A stretch of 32,038 bases of DNA from CALARM01 sp964431735 (GTDB lineage Bacteria; Vulcanimicrobiota; SpSt-956; JAKJGF01): NCBI GenBank assembly GCA_964431735.1, contig CAYSLJ010000079.1:1-32038 (forward strand), read 5' to 3'. The stretch's first letter is position 1. Every line of letters starts with the position of its first letter. Of this stretch, positions 8,599-16,495 are shown one piece after another. A model generated the notes under the pieces. It did not search any database. It was not told the origin of the DNA and saw nothing but the letters and a program-made list of their open reading frames with translations. Position numbers and translations under genes: made by a program.

Positions 8599-8645
8599 AA
8601 GTAGTGAGTGATGAACAACTTATCTTTACCTGTCATCACTCACTC
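8599..8645. repeat. Heptad repeat array 2 with 12-bp palindrome
   Basis: GTGAGTG-type units form a perfect 12-bp inverted repeat (AGTGAGTGATGA at 8603-8614, its complement at 8633-8644) with an 18-base loop. It fills most of the 89-bp gap between two lipoprotein genes. There is no T-tract on the minus strand, so a classical terminator is unlikely. Confidence 0.65.
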
Positions 8646-8654
8646 TTAAAAATT

Positions 8655-10550
8655 TTACCTGCTAAATATCTGTACCCTGTGATTTAATAAATCCCCCACA
8701 TAAATTCTTCCTACAGGACTCACTCCCACACCTGTAGGACAGTCAAGTGTAGTATTAGTAGAACCTGGAGAACCTGATATTCCTATAGTATCCACATATA
8801 CACGATTTGAATTGAACATCTGCACTCGATGATTGAAGTGATCTACTACAAATATGTTCCCTGACGCATCAAAAGCAATATCATTGGGGCCATAAAAATG
8901 GCTATTGTCTGTACTGGTAAAACCTGTTTCCCCCATAGTAGCTATATATGTCCCTGACGAATCAAATACCTGAACTCTGTTGCTGGGATTAGAATCAGAA
9001 ATATATATATTGTTATTTTTATCAATACCTATATAAGCAGGGCCAAGGTTTTCTCCAAAATGACTATTGTCATAACCAGGAACACCAGTTACCCCTATTG
9101 TCATAAGATAACTTCCAGAAGAACTTAATTTTTGAACCCTGTGGTTACCGCTGTCACATACATAGATATTTCCATTTGAATCTATAGCTACATCAACAGG
9201 ATAAGAGAAATGGCTGTTATCAGAACCTTCAACTCCTGTTGCTCCAAAAGTCTGAAGATAATTTCCAGATGAGCTAAACTTCTGAACTCTATGATTTAAT
9301 AAATCTGCTACATAGACATTGCCACTTCCATCAATACCAATACCCTGAGGACTGTTAAAACCTACATTATTACTTACAGGAGAACCTGTTCCTATTGTTG
9401 CAAGATATGTATTACCTGAACTGAATTTCTGAACCCTGTGATTTTCTGTATCAACTACATAAAAATTGCCCTGACTATCAAAAACTATAGTAGCAGGCTG
9501 ATTGAAATGAGAGTTATCAGAACCAAGAATACCTGTAACTCCCAGGGTTCCCTGATAAGTAAATCCTGCAGGTGCACTTCCGCCTAAAACCAGATTTAAA
9601 ACAGCACTTTCACCTGGAGATACGCCAAAAACTGAAGATGCTGTCTGTTCTCCCGATTGAGCGACTACAGTTACAACAAAATTTGCAGGAACTTCAGGGA
9701 GTGAATAGTTTCCATTGCTATCTGTTGTAGTAAAATAAGGAGTCGATGCGACACCAACTCTGGCTCCAAAAACGGAATTTCCACCGGTATCCGTAACTTT
9801 TCCACTCAAAGAACCGGCGCCTGGAGTTATTGTAATTTCAGAGGTTGAAGTAAAACTTCCTGATGTGGCACTGAGAGTTATTTTAAGAGGGTTAGCTCCC
9901 GGTGTTATTCCTGTAAATACACCATTTGTATCAACAATGCCATTATTATTATTTTGAATTTCAGTAAAAATACCATTTATATATTCTTCCACTTTTTCTA
10001 CATTCCAGGTAGTGGAAGGTATTAATAAATGGCCTCCAGATGTTTCTCCATAGGCTATAAATTGATAAGATCTACCTGATATAAGATGTATATTTGTCGG
10101 ACTGACAAAAAAAGTATTAATTGTTCCTGCTGTATCAGGTAACGTTACGACTACCTGTTCCGTATAGGTCAGATATCCGTCTTTTTGAGCAATAAGATTT
10201 GGGGTGCCTTCCGAAAGATTACCTATTGTATAATGACCATTTTCATCTGTTACTGCCGTTACATTTGAACCTTCTATACTCACAGTAACACCGCTGAGGG
10301 GCTTATAATTTATTCCGGGGAAATCTGTTTTATTCTGATTTAAAACTATCATCCCCGGCACAGGAGCACCGTTCAACCCCTGCATTTCTTTTTCAGAAAG
10401 AAAAGGCACAAAAACAAATCCTCCCTGGGAACCAAAGACTGCACTTACAATAGCCGCAATGGCTCCACAGCCTGTGAAGTTAATAAAAATAAAAATAGAA
10501 AGACACAATATTACAATAACAGTAACTATAAAATTCCTCTTAAATTTCAA
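8655..10550 (-). CDS. NHL-repeat six-bladed beta-propeller lipoprotein (TTG start)
   Basis: 631 aa. The start is the TTG at 10550, chosen because AAGGAGG lies 9 bases upstream and the product then begins MKFKRNF with a normal lipoprotein signal (lipobox NFTGC, Cys28). The frame stays open 62 codons further upstream, but that stretch has no signal or ribosome site. Residues about 35-60 share the SxxFGSQGGFVF and FLSE segment with the next lipoprotein. Two carboxypeptidase-regulatory-like domains and an Ig-like region follow. From about residue 330 there are six NHL repeats (DNSHF, then a VD-type strand, then NHRVQKF). Such propellers usually bind proteins or glycans outside the cell. No catalytic residues were identified. 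Confidence 0.8.
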   Translation of the reverse strand: MKFKRNFIVTVIVILCLSIFIFINFTGCGAIAAIVSAVFGSQGGFVFVPFLSEKEMQGLNGAPVPGMIVLNQNKTDFPGINYKPLSGVTVSIEGSNVTAVTDENGHYTIGNLSEGTPNLIAQKDGYLTYTEQVVVTLPDTAGTINTFFVSPTNIHLISGRSYQFIAYGETSGGHLLIPSTTWNVEKVEEYINGIFTEIQNNNNGIVDTNGVFTGITPGANPLKITLSATSGSFTSTSEITITPGAGSLSGKVTDTGGNSVFGARVGVASTPYFTTTDSNGNYSLPEVPANFVVTVVAQSGEQTASSVFGVSPGESAVLNLVLGGSAPAGFTYQGTLGVTGILGSDNSHFNQPATIVFDSQGNFYVVDTENHRVQKFSSGNTYLATIGTGSPVSNNVGFNSPQGIGIDGSGNVYVADLLNHRVQKFSSSGNYLQTFGATGVEGSDNSHFSYPVDVAIDSNGNIYVCDSGNHRVQKLSSSGSYLMTIGVTGVPGYDNSHFGENLGPAYIGIDKNNNIYISDSNPSNRVQVFDSSGTYIATMGETGFTSTDNSHFYGPNDIAFDASGNIFVVDHFNHRVQMFNSNRVYVDTIGISGSPGSTNTTLDCPTGVGVSPVGRIYVGDLLNHRVQIFSR

Positions 10551-10559
10551 AAATATCTT

Positions 10560-10566
10560 CCTCCTT
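10560..10566 (-). promoter_or_regulatory. Ribosome site selecting a TTG start
   Basis: AAGGAGG on the minus strand, 9 bases before TTG at 10548-10550. It fixes the start of the NHL-repeat lipoprotein well inside the open frame. Confidence 0.8.
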
Positions 10567-10706
10567 ACTATTTGACTGAATAAATGTCTGACCTTACCGG
10601 CACATTTTAAAGATTTACTGAACGTTTCGCAGAAAGATGAAAATTCAACTGACCACCTCCTGTTAAAAAAACAAATAAAACTATTTTTACTTTCTAAAAA
10701 GATCAC

Positions 10707-10775
10707 TCTATAAATATAAGAGTCAAAAAATTGCAATTTTCCGAAAAATTTTTATTTATTTTTTATATTTCTTTA
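10707..10775 (+). repeat. Direct repeat upstream of Rpn-like remnant, copy 2
   Basis: Near-identical in the same orientation to 2509-2580; the shared part starts TATAAATATAAGAGTCAAAA and continues into A/T-rich sequence with only a few differences. Confidence 0.75.
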
Positions 10776-10779
10776 AAAA

Positions 10780-10793
10780 GTGAGTAGTGAGTA
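10780..10793. repeat. Heptad repeat, two units
   Basis: GTGAGTA occurs twice in tandem just before the Rpn-like remnant. Confidence 0.5.
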
Positions 10794-10890
10794 TGGAAAA
10801 AATTAATGAAGAAGGGATAGAAAAAACAAAATAGAAATAGCACAGAAGATGCCGTAAGATAGAGGAAATAAAAGAAAGGATTACCGGGGT
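10793..10890 (+). pseudogene. Remnant of an Rpn-like gene C-terminus
   Basis: Reading from ATG 10793 gives EEGIEKT then stops. Shifting frame gives NKIEIAQKM, which aligns with NRLEMAHKM of the intact gene at 2.8 kb; a further in-phase piece reads IEEIKE, matching its IEEIKEL. So the C-terminal tail is recognisable with at least one frameshift and an internal deletion. Together with the flanking repeats, this shows a second copy of the locus once existed here. Confidence 0.65.
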
Positions 10891-10960
10891 TCAGAAAACT
10901 CAATCAACAGAACTATTTCTATCCTGCCGATAAAACTTTCCGACATCCCGGTAATCCTTT
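10875..10960. repeat. Large inverted repeat after the Rpn-like remnant
   Basis: AAAGGATTACCGGG (10875-10888) is perfectly complementary to 10947-10960, with a loop of 58 bases. It is followed by GGTTCAGACTA, the same sequence that follows the inverted repeat near 3.7 kb. Confidence 0.7.
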
Positions 10961-10986
10961 AATCCTGCACATCCAGGTTCAGACTA

Positions 10987-13137
10987 CTAATTCCTTACAA
11001 TACGAAAACCAAGAATATTGCTGCTGGAATCCGGGTTAATAGCACCGCGGTCTGCTGACCGGCAACTTACATGGTCAAAATCCCAGCAACCACCGCGAAC
11101 TACTCTGGCAGTACCGGAAGACGGTCCTGAAGGATTGCTTTCCGGACTTATACCATAATAGGCAGGCGGATTTATATTACTATCACTGTACCAATCACTG
11201 CACCATTCCCACACATTTCCACTCATATCATAAAGACCGAAGGCATTGGGAAGTTTCTGACCCACATCATGGTGATTTCCGCCTGAATTACCGTTATACC
11301 AGGCATAATTACCTATATTGGGAGGAAATGGCGGGAAGGGATCTCCCCAGTAGTATTCTGCCATATCTCCTGCTCTAACTGCATATTCTCTTTCTGCTTC
11401 TGTAGGCAAACGATAACCATTCAAGGTACGCCATACAGACGGGTCAGACCCTCTATTACCTGCAGGACCGTAACAGGGAGTCAATCCATGGAGAGTACTT
11501 AACCAGTTACAGTAAGCAACCGCTCCATACCAGGATACATATACGACAGGACGATTTTCATAACCGGGAAGTACTGAAAATGTACCGGCACCGGAACCGC
11601 CTGTAATTCCCTGATACTGATTTGATACTACAGTGATCCACGCAATACCACCCTCTGTTTTATTACCTTCAGAATTTAAAAATATTACATAATCTGAATT
11701 GGTCACTTCATATCCGGACATTTTAAAAGCATTCAGTGTAACTGAATGAACCGGTTCTTCATATACATCGGTAGTACTGCCCATCTCAAAAGCACCTGCC
11801 GGAATTGATATCATAGGTGGGCCCGCATAAGTTGCCGTAGCAGTAGGTGTTATAGTCGGAGTGGCAGTAGCAGTGGCAGTAGGCTCTACAAGAGGTCTCA
11901 CATTTATAGACTTTGATCCTGATGTTACTTCATCGTTTACTGCTCCAAAAGGATTGTCAGGGTTTTCGCCGTATTCACTCTCAGTCCTCCAGAACTGAAT
12001 ACGACATGCACCCTGAGGAACTCCTGTAAAAGTAAAATTGCCTCCACTGTCGGCAGTCACTGTCTTTAAAGGAACCGAACTGCCTGTTATAGATGAACCT
12101 GACGGATAGGAATAGCTATAAAATGCAACAAAAGCATTACCTATAGGAGTGGTACCGTCATATTCCACAATCTTACCCGTTATGTCTCCCCTGGGTATAT
12201 CTCCGGGAGTAAGCACAGGAGTAGGTGTGGCAGATGTTACTGCAAGGACTATATTTACCTCTACTTCTCCTCCTGACGGAACAGAACCATAACCTGTTCC
12301 TTTCTTACCATCTGTTCCTGTAGCGATCACTGTTACAGGATTGGAAGGAATTCCAGGAAGAGTATAATGACCGTTTACATCAGTTATTGCATAATTTGTA
12401 AAATTATCTACCTTCACTTTTGCATCTTTAACACCGGCTCCGTTACTGGTTATTACACCTTTAACAGTACCGACACCATCTGTGACGGTAATACTCACCT
12501 CTGTCCCGGAAGAGCCATCTGTAGCTATAACCTTTCCTATACCTGCTTTTGTAGCAGTAAATATACCGGTAGATGATATGTTACCAATATCACCTTCTAC
12601 TGACCAGGTAACAGATGGTGATACAATAGAACCATTACTGGTAGTAGCATAAACACTGAATTGATATATTCCTCCTATGCCTGCGGGACAGAGCAACCTT
12701 TGAGGTATAACTGTTAAATCAGAATAAGTTGATCCTGCCGCATTCGGGTCAGCTATTACTACCGGCTGTTCTACAGGAACATAAGAGCCATATTCTACTG
12801 TTATTGTATTCAATCCGACAGGAAGACCGGAAAGATTGAAATAACCGCTCTTATCCGTATTTCCTTTAACTCCTGCTATTGTTACAGTAGCTCCTCCGGC
12901 AGCATGATAACCGGACGGAGGATTATTGGTGTAAAGTAATACCATTCCTGTGCCTGTTAATGTCTCCTGAGAGGAAATTTTATCTTCAGAAAGGAAGGGG
13001 ATAAATACAAATCCTCCCTGTGAGCCGAATATGGATGAAACAAGAGCCACAAGGGCGCCACACCCGGAAAATGTTATTAATCCGTAAAGAGAAAAACATA
13101 AAAGTAAAATAAAAGTAAAGAAAAAAGTTCTTTTCAA
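10987..13137 (-). CDS. Lipoprotein with FGE-sulfatase (C-type-lectin fold) domain, TTG start
   Basis: 716 aa starting at TTG 13137, 8 bases after AAGGAGGG. Signal peptide with lipobox TFSGC (Cys26), then the IFGSQGGFVFIPFLSE segment shared with the NHL lipoprotein. Regulatory-like and Ig-like beta domains fill about 60-415, a Thr/Pro linker 416-438. Residues 440-716 are an FGE-sulfatase/SUMF1-type domain: IPAGAFEMGS opening, the YEVTNSDY segment, YRLPTEAEREYA, GNVWEWCSDWY, RGGCW and LGFRIVR end. The paired active-site Cys arrangement of true formylglycine-generating enzyme is not evident, so a binding or structural role is more likely than catalysis. The two Cys in the RGGCW-VSCRS stretch may form a disulfide. 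Surface location is inferred. Confidence 0.85.
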   Translation of the reverse strand: MKRTFFFTFILLLCFSLYGLITFSGCGALVALVSSIFGSQGGFVFIPFLSEDKISSQETLTGTGMVLLYTNNPPSGYHAAGGATVTIAGVKGNTDKSGYFNLSGLPVGLNTITVEYGSYVPVEQPVVIADPNAAGSTYSDLTVIPQRLLCPAGIGGIYQFSVYATTSNGSIVSPSVTWSVEGDIGNISSTGIFTATKAGIGKVIATDGSSGTEVSITVTDGVGTVKGVITSNGAGVKDAKVKVDNFTNYAITDVNGHYTLPGIPSNPVTVIATGTDGKKGTGYGSVPSGGEVEVNIVLAVTSATPTPVLTPGDIPRGDITGKIVEYDGTTPIGNAFVAFYSYSYPSGSSITGSSVPLKTVTADSGGNFTFTGVPQGACRIQFWRTESEYGENPDNPFGAVNDEVTSGSKSINVRPLVEPTATATATPTITPTATATYAGPPMISIPAGAFEMGSTTDVYEEPVHSVTLNAFKMSGYEVTNSDYVIFLNSEGNKTEGGIAWITVVSNQYQGITGGSGAGTFSVLPGYENRPVVYVSWYGAVAYCNWLSTLHGLTPCYGPAGNRGSDPSVWRTLNGYRLPTEAEREYAVRAGDMAEYYWGDPFPPFPPNIGNYAWYNGNSGGNHHDVGQKLPNAFGLYDMSGNVWEWCSDWYSDSNINPPAYYGISPESNPSGPSSGTARVVRGGCWDFDHVSCRSADRGAINPDSSSNILGFRIVRN

Positions 13138-13282
13138 AATTTAATCCCTCCTTTTTATAAAAATTATAATACTTGAAAAAAACATAATTTATAGTCAGTT
13201 TCATATAAATTCATAATTTATGAAAGTAACTATAAAAACATAGGGGTTGTCAAGAAATAACCCAATCATATTTACGTCTATA

Positions 13283-13302
13283 TCGTAACGCGTGACGCGA
13301 GG
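13283..13302. repeat. Heptad repeat array 4
   Basis: CGTAACG-CGTGACG units followed by a degenerate third unit. Confidence 0.6.
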
Positions 13303-13438
13303 GTGATAACCGTTCTAACAATTTGCCAGAGTTATTTTCTTACAGTCCCATAGTACACTTTCATTCGCCGTAATAAATAAAAAATCCTTGTATATTATAT
13401 ATAATTCAATTGAAAAGAGTTTCATTGCTCAAGAGTAA

Positions 13439-13467
13439 TAGACAATCTTTATATCTTATAGTATTAT
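13439..13467 (+). promoter_or_regulatory. Candidate promoter giving a near-leaderless transcript
   Basis: TAGACA (13439-13444), 17-base spacer, TATTAT (13462-13467). A start of transcription about 7 bases later would be only about 5 bases before the ATG at 13479, consistent with the absence of a ribosome site there. Confidence 0.3.
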
Positions 13468-13478
13468 ATAAAGTAATC

Positions 13479-14519
13479 ATGACATATACAGATGAAATTC
13501 TTATTAAAGCAGGAAAATCTGCAAAAAAAATACTGGGATCTCCCCAGGGAATAACAGGGGGAAAAGCAGGAAACAGAACATGCGGTACTGCCATGAAAGC
13601 AGCGATAAAAATAGCAGAGGAAAGGCAGGAACGGGCATATACCGGGACTACAGGCTATTCTGTTATCATTCTGACCGAATTTCTGGGATTTTCAGAGAGT
13701 ATTCCTTTAAATCCAGGCGAATTTCCGCTGTTAAACAATCTGATTTCATGGATAAACGAAAAATCTTTTACTGAAATTAAAGAAAAAATAACATTCTTAA
13801 TCAAAATCACAGATAAAACAGAAAGACATTTTCGTATATTGGCTGAAAATCCTGATTCTGTAACACTCATAAAAGAAAAGTATCGTATCTGCAGGTTACT
13901 GGATATGTATAAAAAATGTCTTACAGAAATGGAACAATCGGAAATGCCATCAAAAAAACAGGTCCAATCTCTGGCAGAAATTTCAAAGAATATCTTCCTG
14001 TCTTTAATTCGCCTGAAAGAAACAGAATATATTTTATATTATAATCACTGTATTACCTGCGGCTACGGAAATAAGTCAGAGAGAAAATACTGTAAATTCT
14101 GTCAGTCTCCCATACAGAGATGTGCCGAATATGTAAATCCTGTTAACAGGTCTTTTCTACAAGAAGAGGACCATAACAGTCCATGTTCTGTGCTGACAGG
14201 CAATATAAGAGCAATAATAAGAGAAACGGAAAAACTTCAGAAAGGTAAAAAAACTTCTGATGTTTTTATAAAAGAAATCGAAGATTTTATAAAAATCCTT
14301 TCATCAGAGAAGGGATTAATAGAAATTATGGAAGACACGGGAACAGACCTTATATTAAAAGGCCTGAATATCCTGAAGGAAAATTCTATAAAAGACAGAC
14401 ATATAAATCTGGCAGAAGGAATAAATCTTATTATAGAAGGAGCACATAAGCTTTATTATGTCCAGAAAAGAGGAGAAGAAGCCGAACGGGACATGTTAAG
14501 TGAAAAGGCTTTCAGGTAA
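13479..14519 (+). CDS. Unrecognised protein with zinc-ribbon Cys pairs, first gene of the peptide locus
   Basis: 346 aa from ATG 13479 (MTYTDEILIK). A TTG at 13410 would add 23 residues, but neither start has a clear ribosome site; the ATG fits the candidate promoter better. There is no signal peptide or membrane segment. The N-terminal 70 residues are Gly/Lys/Ala-rich, then helices follow. Near residues 190-215, CITCG and CKFC form two CxxC pairs, like a rubredoxin-type zinc ribbon. The C-terminal third is helical. The stop is 3 bp before the next ATG, indicating translational coupling to the YkgJ/TPR gene. I do not recognise the family. Its position suggests a part in the peptide system, perhaps scaffold or regulation (inference). 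Confidence 0.7.
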   Translation: MTYTDEILIKAGKSAKKILGSPQGITGGKAGNRTCGTAMKAAIKIAEERQERAYTGTTGYSVIILTEFLGFSESIPLNPGEFPLLNNLISWINEKSFTEIKEKITFLIKITDKTERHFRILAENPDSVTLIKEKYRICRLLDMYKKCLTEMEQSEMPSKKQVQSLAEISKNIFLSLIRLKETEYILYYNHCITCGYGNKSERKYCKFCQSPIQRCAEYVNPVNRSFLQEEDHNSPCSVLTGNIRAIIRETEKLQKGKKTSDVFIKEIEDFIKILSSEKGLIEIMEDTGTDLILKGLNILKENSIKDRHINLAEGINLIIEGAHKLYYVQKRGEEAERDMLSEKAFR

Positions 14520-14522
14520 AAC

Positions 14523-15386
14523 ATGAAGCTGAAAAATTATTTTAACGCCCTCGAACATATATATGAAAAATTGGATGAAATTTTAATTCCTTCATCAAGA
14601 AATTGTAACAACTGCTGTATATGCTGTCTTAATATAAAAGGAGATGTTTTCACTTCAGTTGAAGTGGAATATATATATGAACATGTCTTTAAAGGCGAAA
14701 AAACCTTTGAAGAAATTCTTTATGAGACAAATAACAATATTATCTGCCCTTTCTGTGATTTAAAAAAGGGAGGATGTAGAATCTATAAATACCGGCCTTT
14801 CACCTGCAGGCGGTGGGGACATTTTGTAGATGAAGTCTATTCCTATATGTTTAAATGCTGTGTTTACTCAACAGATGCCTTCATATTTCCACCGGAAAAG
14901 AAAGAAGAACTTCCCTTTGTAAGAGAACTATATTCCCTTAATGAACTATATATGAAAAATAAAAAGATAAAAAAAATACAGGATATAGCAGACCCGGAAA
15001 AAGATATAAAAGATCTTGAAGATGCCATAAAAATTTCTGTTCATAAAGTACCGTTGCTAACCCTTACAGGCAGAAGTTATGCAAAACTCGGAGATACAGA
15101 TAAAGCCGACAGCTATTACAGTAAAGCTTTAGAGATTGACCCTTTCTATGACTTTGCCTGGTATCTCAAAGGATTAAATTCTTACGGAAAACAGGATTAT
15201 GAACATGCAGAACCAGAACTTAAAAAGGCAAAAGAAATAAATCCTGAAAATGTTAATATAAGTTCTTTTTTGATTATGTTCTATCTGGGAAACGGAAGAC
15301 ATAAGGAAGCGAAAAAAGAAATAGATTTTTTAGTAAAGAGATATCCTCCTGTAATGGAAAGATTTCCCTTTATAGGTGAATTATGA
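14523..15386 (+). CDS. YkgJ-type Cys-cluster protein with TPR domain
   Basis: 287 aa. The N-terminal 120 residues carry a Cys-rich pattern: Cys28, CCICC around 31-35, CPFC at 75-78, Cys85, the RPFTCRRWG block (Cys95) and CC at 112-113. This is the signature of the YkgJ/CxxCxxCC zinc- or iron-chelating family, which includes proteins proposed to bind Fe-S clusters or metals. Residues about 165-287 hold TPR-like helices (AKLGDTDKADSYYSKALEID and AWYLKGLNSYGKQDYEHAEP). The TPR part suggests binding of a partner, possibly the precursor peptide or another enzyme. It lies 3 bp after the previous gene, and its stop overlaps the next start (ATGA at 15383), so the three genes are probably one transcript. 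Domain calls are firm; the role is inferred. Confidence 0.75.
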   Translation: MKLKNYFNALEHIYEKLDEILIPSSRNCNNCCICCLNIKGDVFTSVEVEYIYEHVFKGEKTFEEILYETNNNIICPFCDLKKGGCRIYKYRPFTCRRWGHFVDEVYSYMFKCCVYSTDAFIFPPEKKEELPFVRELYSLNELYMKNKKIKKIQDIADPEKDIKDLEDAIKISVHKVPLLTLTGRSYAKLGDTDKADSYYSKALEIDPFYDFAWYLKGLNSYGKQDYEHAEPELKKAKEINPENVNISSFLIMFYLGNGRHKEAKKEIDFLVKRYPPVMERFPFIGEL

Positions 15387-16399
15387 AATTTCAAATAGGA
15401 TGGACACAGAATAAAAAATTTAAAGCTCACCATGTAATAAAAGAACTTTCCCTGAGGAAAGAAAAGATAGATTCTATTTATTTTGCTCCTTCATCTCCCC
15501 TTATACCTTCAGCCAGGAACTCAGGTTATAACAGACATGCAGAAATCAACCTGTATAATGATCTCAATGAATTTTCAGAAGAAGGATTTAATCTGAATAT
15601 ACTCTTTAACGGACTATGTTACGGAGGAGAAATTCACAGTGAGAAAACCTTCAGCCTTATTCTGGATACTATCGGATTTTACAGAGAAAAATTTAACATT
15701 ACAGATGCAACTTTTATTGATTGCAATCATGCCATAGCATGCAGAAAAAATTTTCCCTCTATAAGAAGAAATGCATCAATTAATATGTTTATAAGGGATC
15801 TGTCGTCATACAACTCTGCATCAAAGGTTTTCAATGTAATCAATATAGACAGAATGGTCAATTATAACATAGAATTTTTGAAAAAATGTAAAGAAGATAA
15901 TCCCGGTACTGAACTGAAATTACTTGTAAATGAGGCGTGTATAAACGGCTGTCTTCTCAGAGCTCTTCATTTTGCTCATTTAAGCCACAGTAATGGCAAA
16001 TTCAACGGCAACTGTTATAAACGCTATAAAAATAACTCTACAGGTGAATTACTGTCATCTCAAATGGTTATGCCTCAATATCTGAAATTCTATGAAGGTT
16101 TTGTAGATACAATTAAAATAAGCAGAAGAGACAGAATATTAAGCGATGCTCCGGAAGATTATATAAATGTCATTAAAGCCTATATGGATGGAGATCTGAG
16201 CATTCCTGTCATTGATCTTGCCTGCTGCGGAGGTTTATACCAGTATATTGCACAGGAAATAAAAAGTGAATCTCCTCTTATGAAGATAAAATGTAAAGAT
16301 ATACCGGAAGAACATTTTTTTAAGAAAACAACGTGTATTCAAAACTGTTATGATTGCAATTACTGTTTCATGCTCGGTAATTCTCTTTTAAGAAAATAA
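15383..16399 (+). CDS. Peptidase U32-like protein with C-terminal Cys cluster
   Basis: 338 aa, overlapping the previous stop by 4 bp. The overall plan fits the U32/UbiU-UbiV group: an N-terminal barrel start, LKLLVNEACINGCLLRALHF at about 178-197 (the family has a conserved strand then Cys motif here), and the MPQYLKFYEGFVDTIKISRR segment at 230-249, close to the family's pattern before its GR motif. Cys186, Cys190 and Cys211 could serve as Fe-S ligands as in UbiU/UbiV. The end carries C318-x3-C322-x2-C325-x2-C328, an added cluster. Members act in oxygen-independent hydroxylation or as maturation factors, not always as peptidases. Here it probably serves the peptide locus; the reaction is unknown. 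Confidence 0.65.
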   Translation: MKFQIGWTQNKKFKAHHVIKELSLRKEKIDSIYFAPSSPLIPSARNSGYNRHAEINLYNDLNEFSEEGFNLNILFNGLCYGGEIHSEKTFSLILDTIGFYREKFNITDATFIDCNHAIACRKNFPSIRRNASINMFIRDLSSYNSASKVFNVINIDRMVNYNIEFLKKCKEDNPGTELKLLVNEACINGCLLRALHFAHLSHSNGKFNGNCYKRYKNNSTGELLSSQMVMPQYLKFYEGFVDTIKISRRDRILSDAPEDYINVIKAYMDGDLSIPVIDLACCGGLYQYIAQEIKSESPLMKIKCKDIPEEHFFKKTTCIQNCYDCNYCFMLGNSLLRK

Positions 16400-16436
16400 A
16401 AAATTATCGAATTATTTTATTTTTTATTTCACATAT

Positions 16437-16486
16437 GTTATAATATGATTTATCAGGTTAAAACAAAGATAAAATATATAAGGAGG
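16437..16486 (+). promoter_or_regulatory. Extended -10 promoter and ribosome site of the precursor gene
   Basis: TGTTATAAT at 16436-16444 is a perfect extended -10. The -35 position (16416-16421, TTTATT) is poor, as extended -10 promoters tolerate. AAGGAGG at 16480-16486 lies 9 bases before ATG 16496. The precursor can therefore be transcribed apart from the upstream three genes. Confidence 0.6.
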
Positions 16487-16495
16487 TAAAATTTA

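Larger units (their letters stand above)
10551..10986. other. Intergenic region holding the decayed Rpn-like locus
   Basis: 436 bp between two minus-strand lipoprotein genes. It contains the upstream direct repeat (10707-10775), a heptad pair, a broken coding remnant (10793-10890) and a large inverted repeat (10875-10960), all in the same order as at the intact Rpn-like locus. No other gene is visible. Confidence 0.65.
13138..13478. other. Divergent intergenic region
   Basis: About 340 bp between the minus-strand lipoprotein and the plus-strand peptide locus. It holds the lipoprotein ribosome site (13146-13153), heptad repeat array 4 (13283-13302) and a possible promoter for the next gene (13439-13467). 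No gene is visible. Confidence 0.5.

Noticed and set aside
10551..10736. N-terminal extension of the NHL lipoprotein
   Set aside because: The open frame continues, but the TTG at 10550 has the ribosome site and gives a normal lipoprotein signal; the extension does not.
10987..13137. Diversity-generating retroelement target (FGE/C-type-lectin-fold C-terminus ending GFRIVRN)
   Set aside because: No reverse transcriptase gene or template repeat is found near the gene's 3' end; the nearby gap holds only the Rpn-like remnant.
13200..13225. Imperfect AT-rich palindrome upstream of the FGE-fold lipoprotein
   Set aside because: One-base bulge, A/T only, no further support as an operator.
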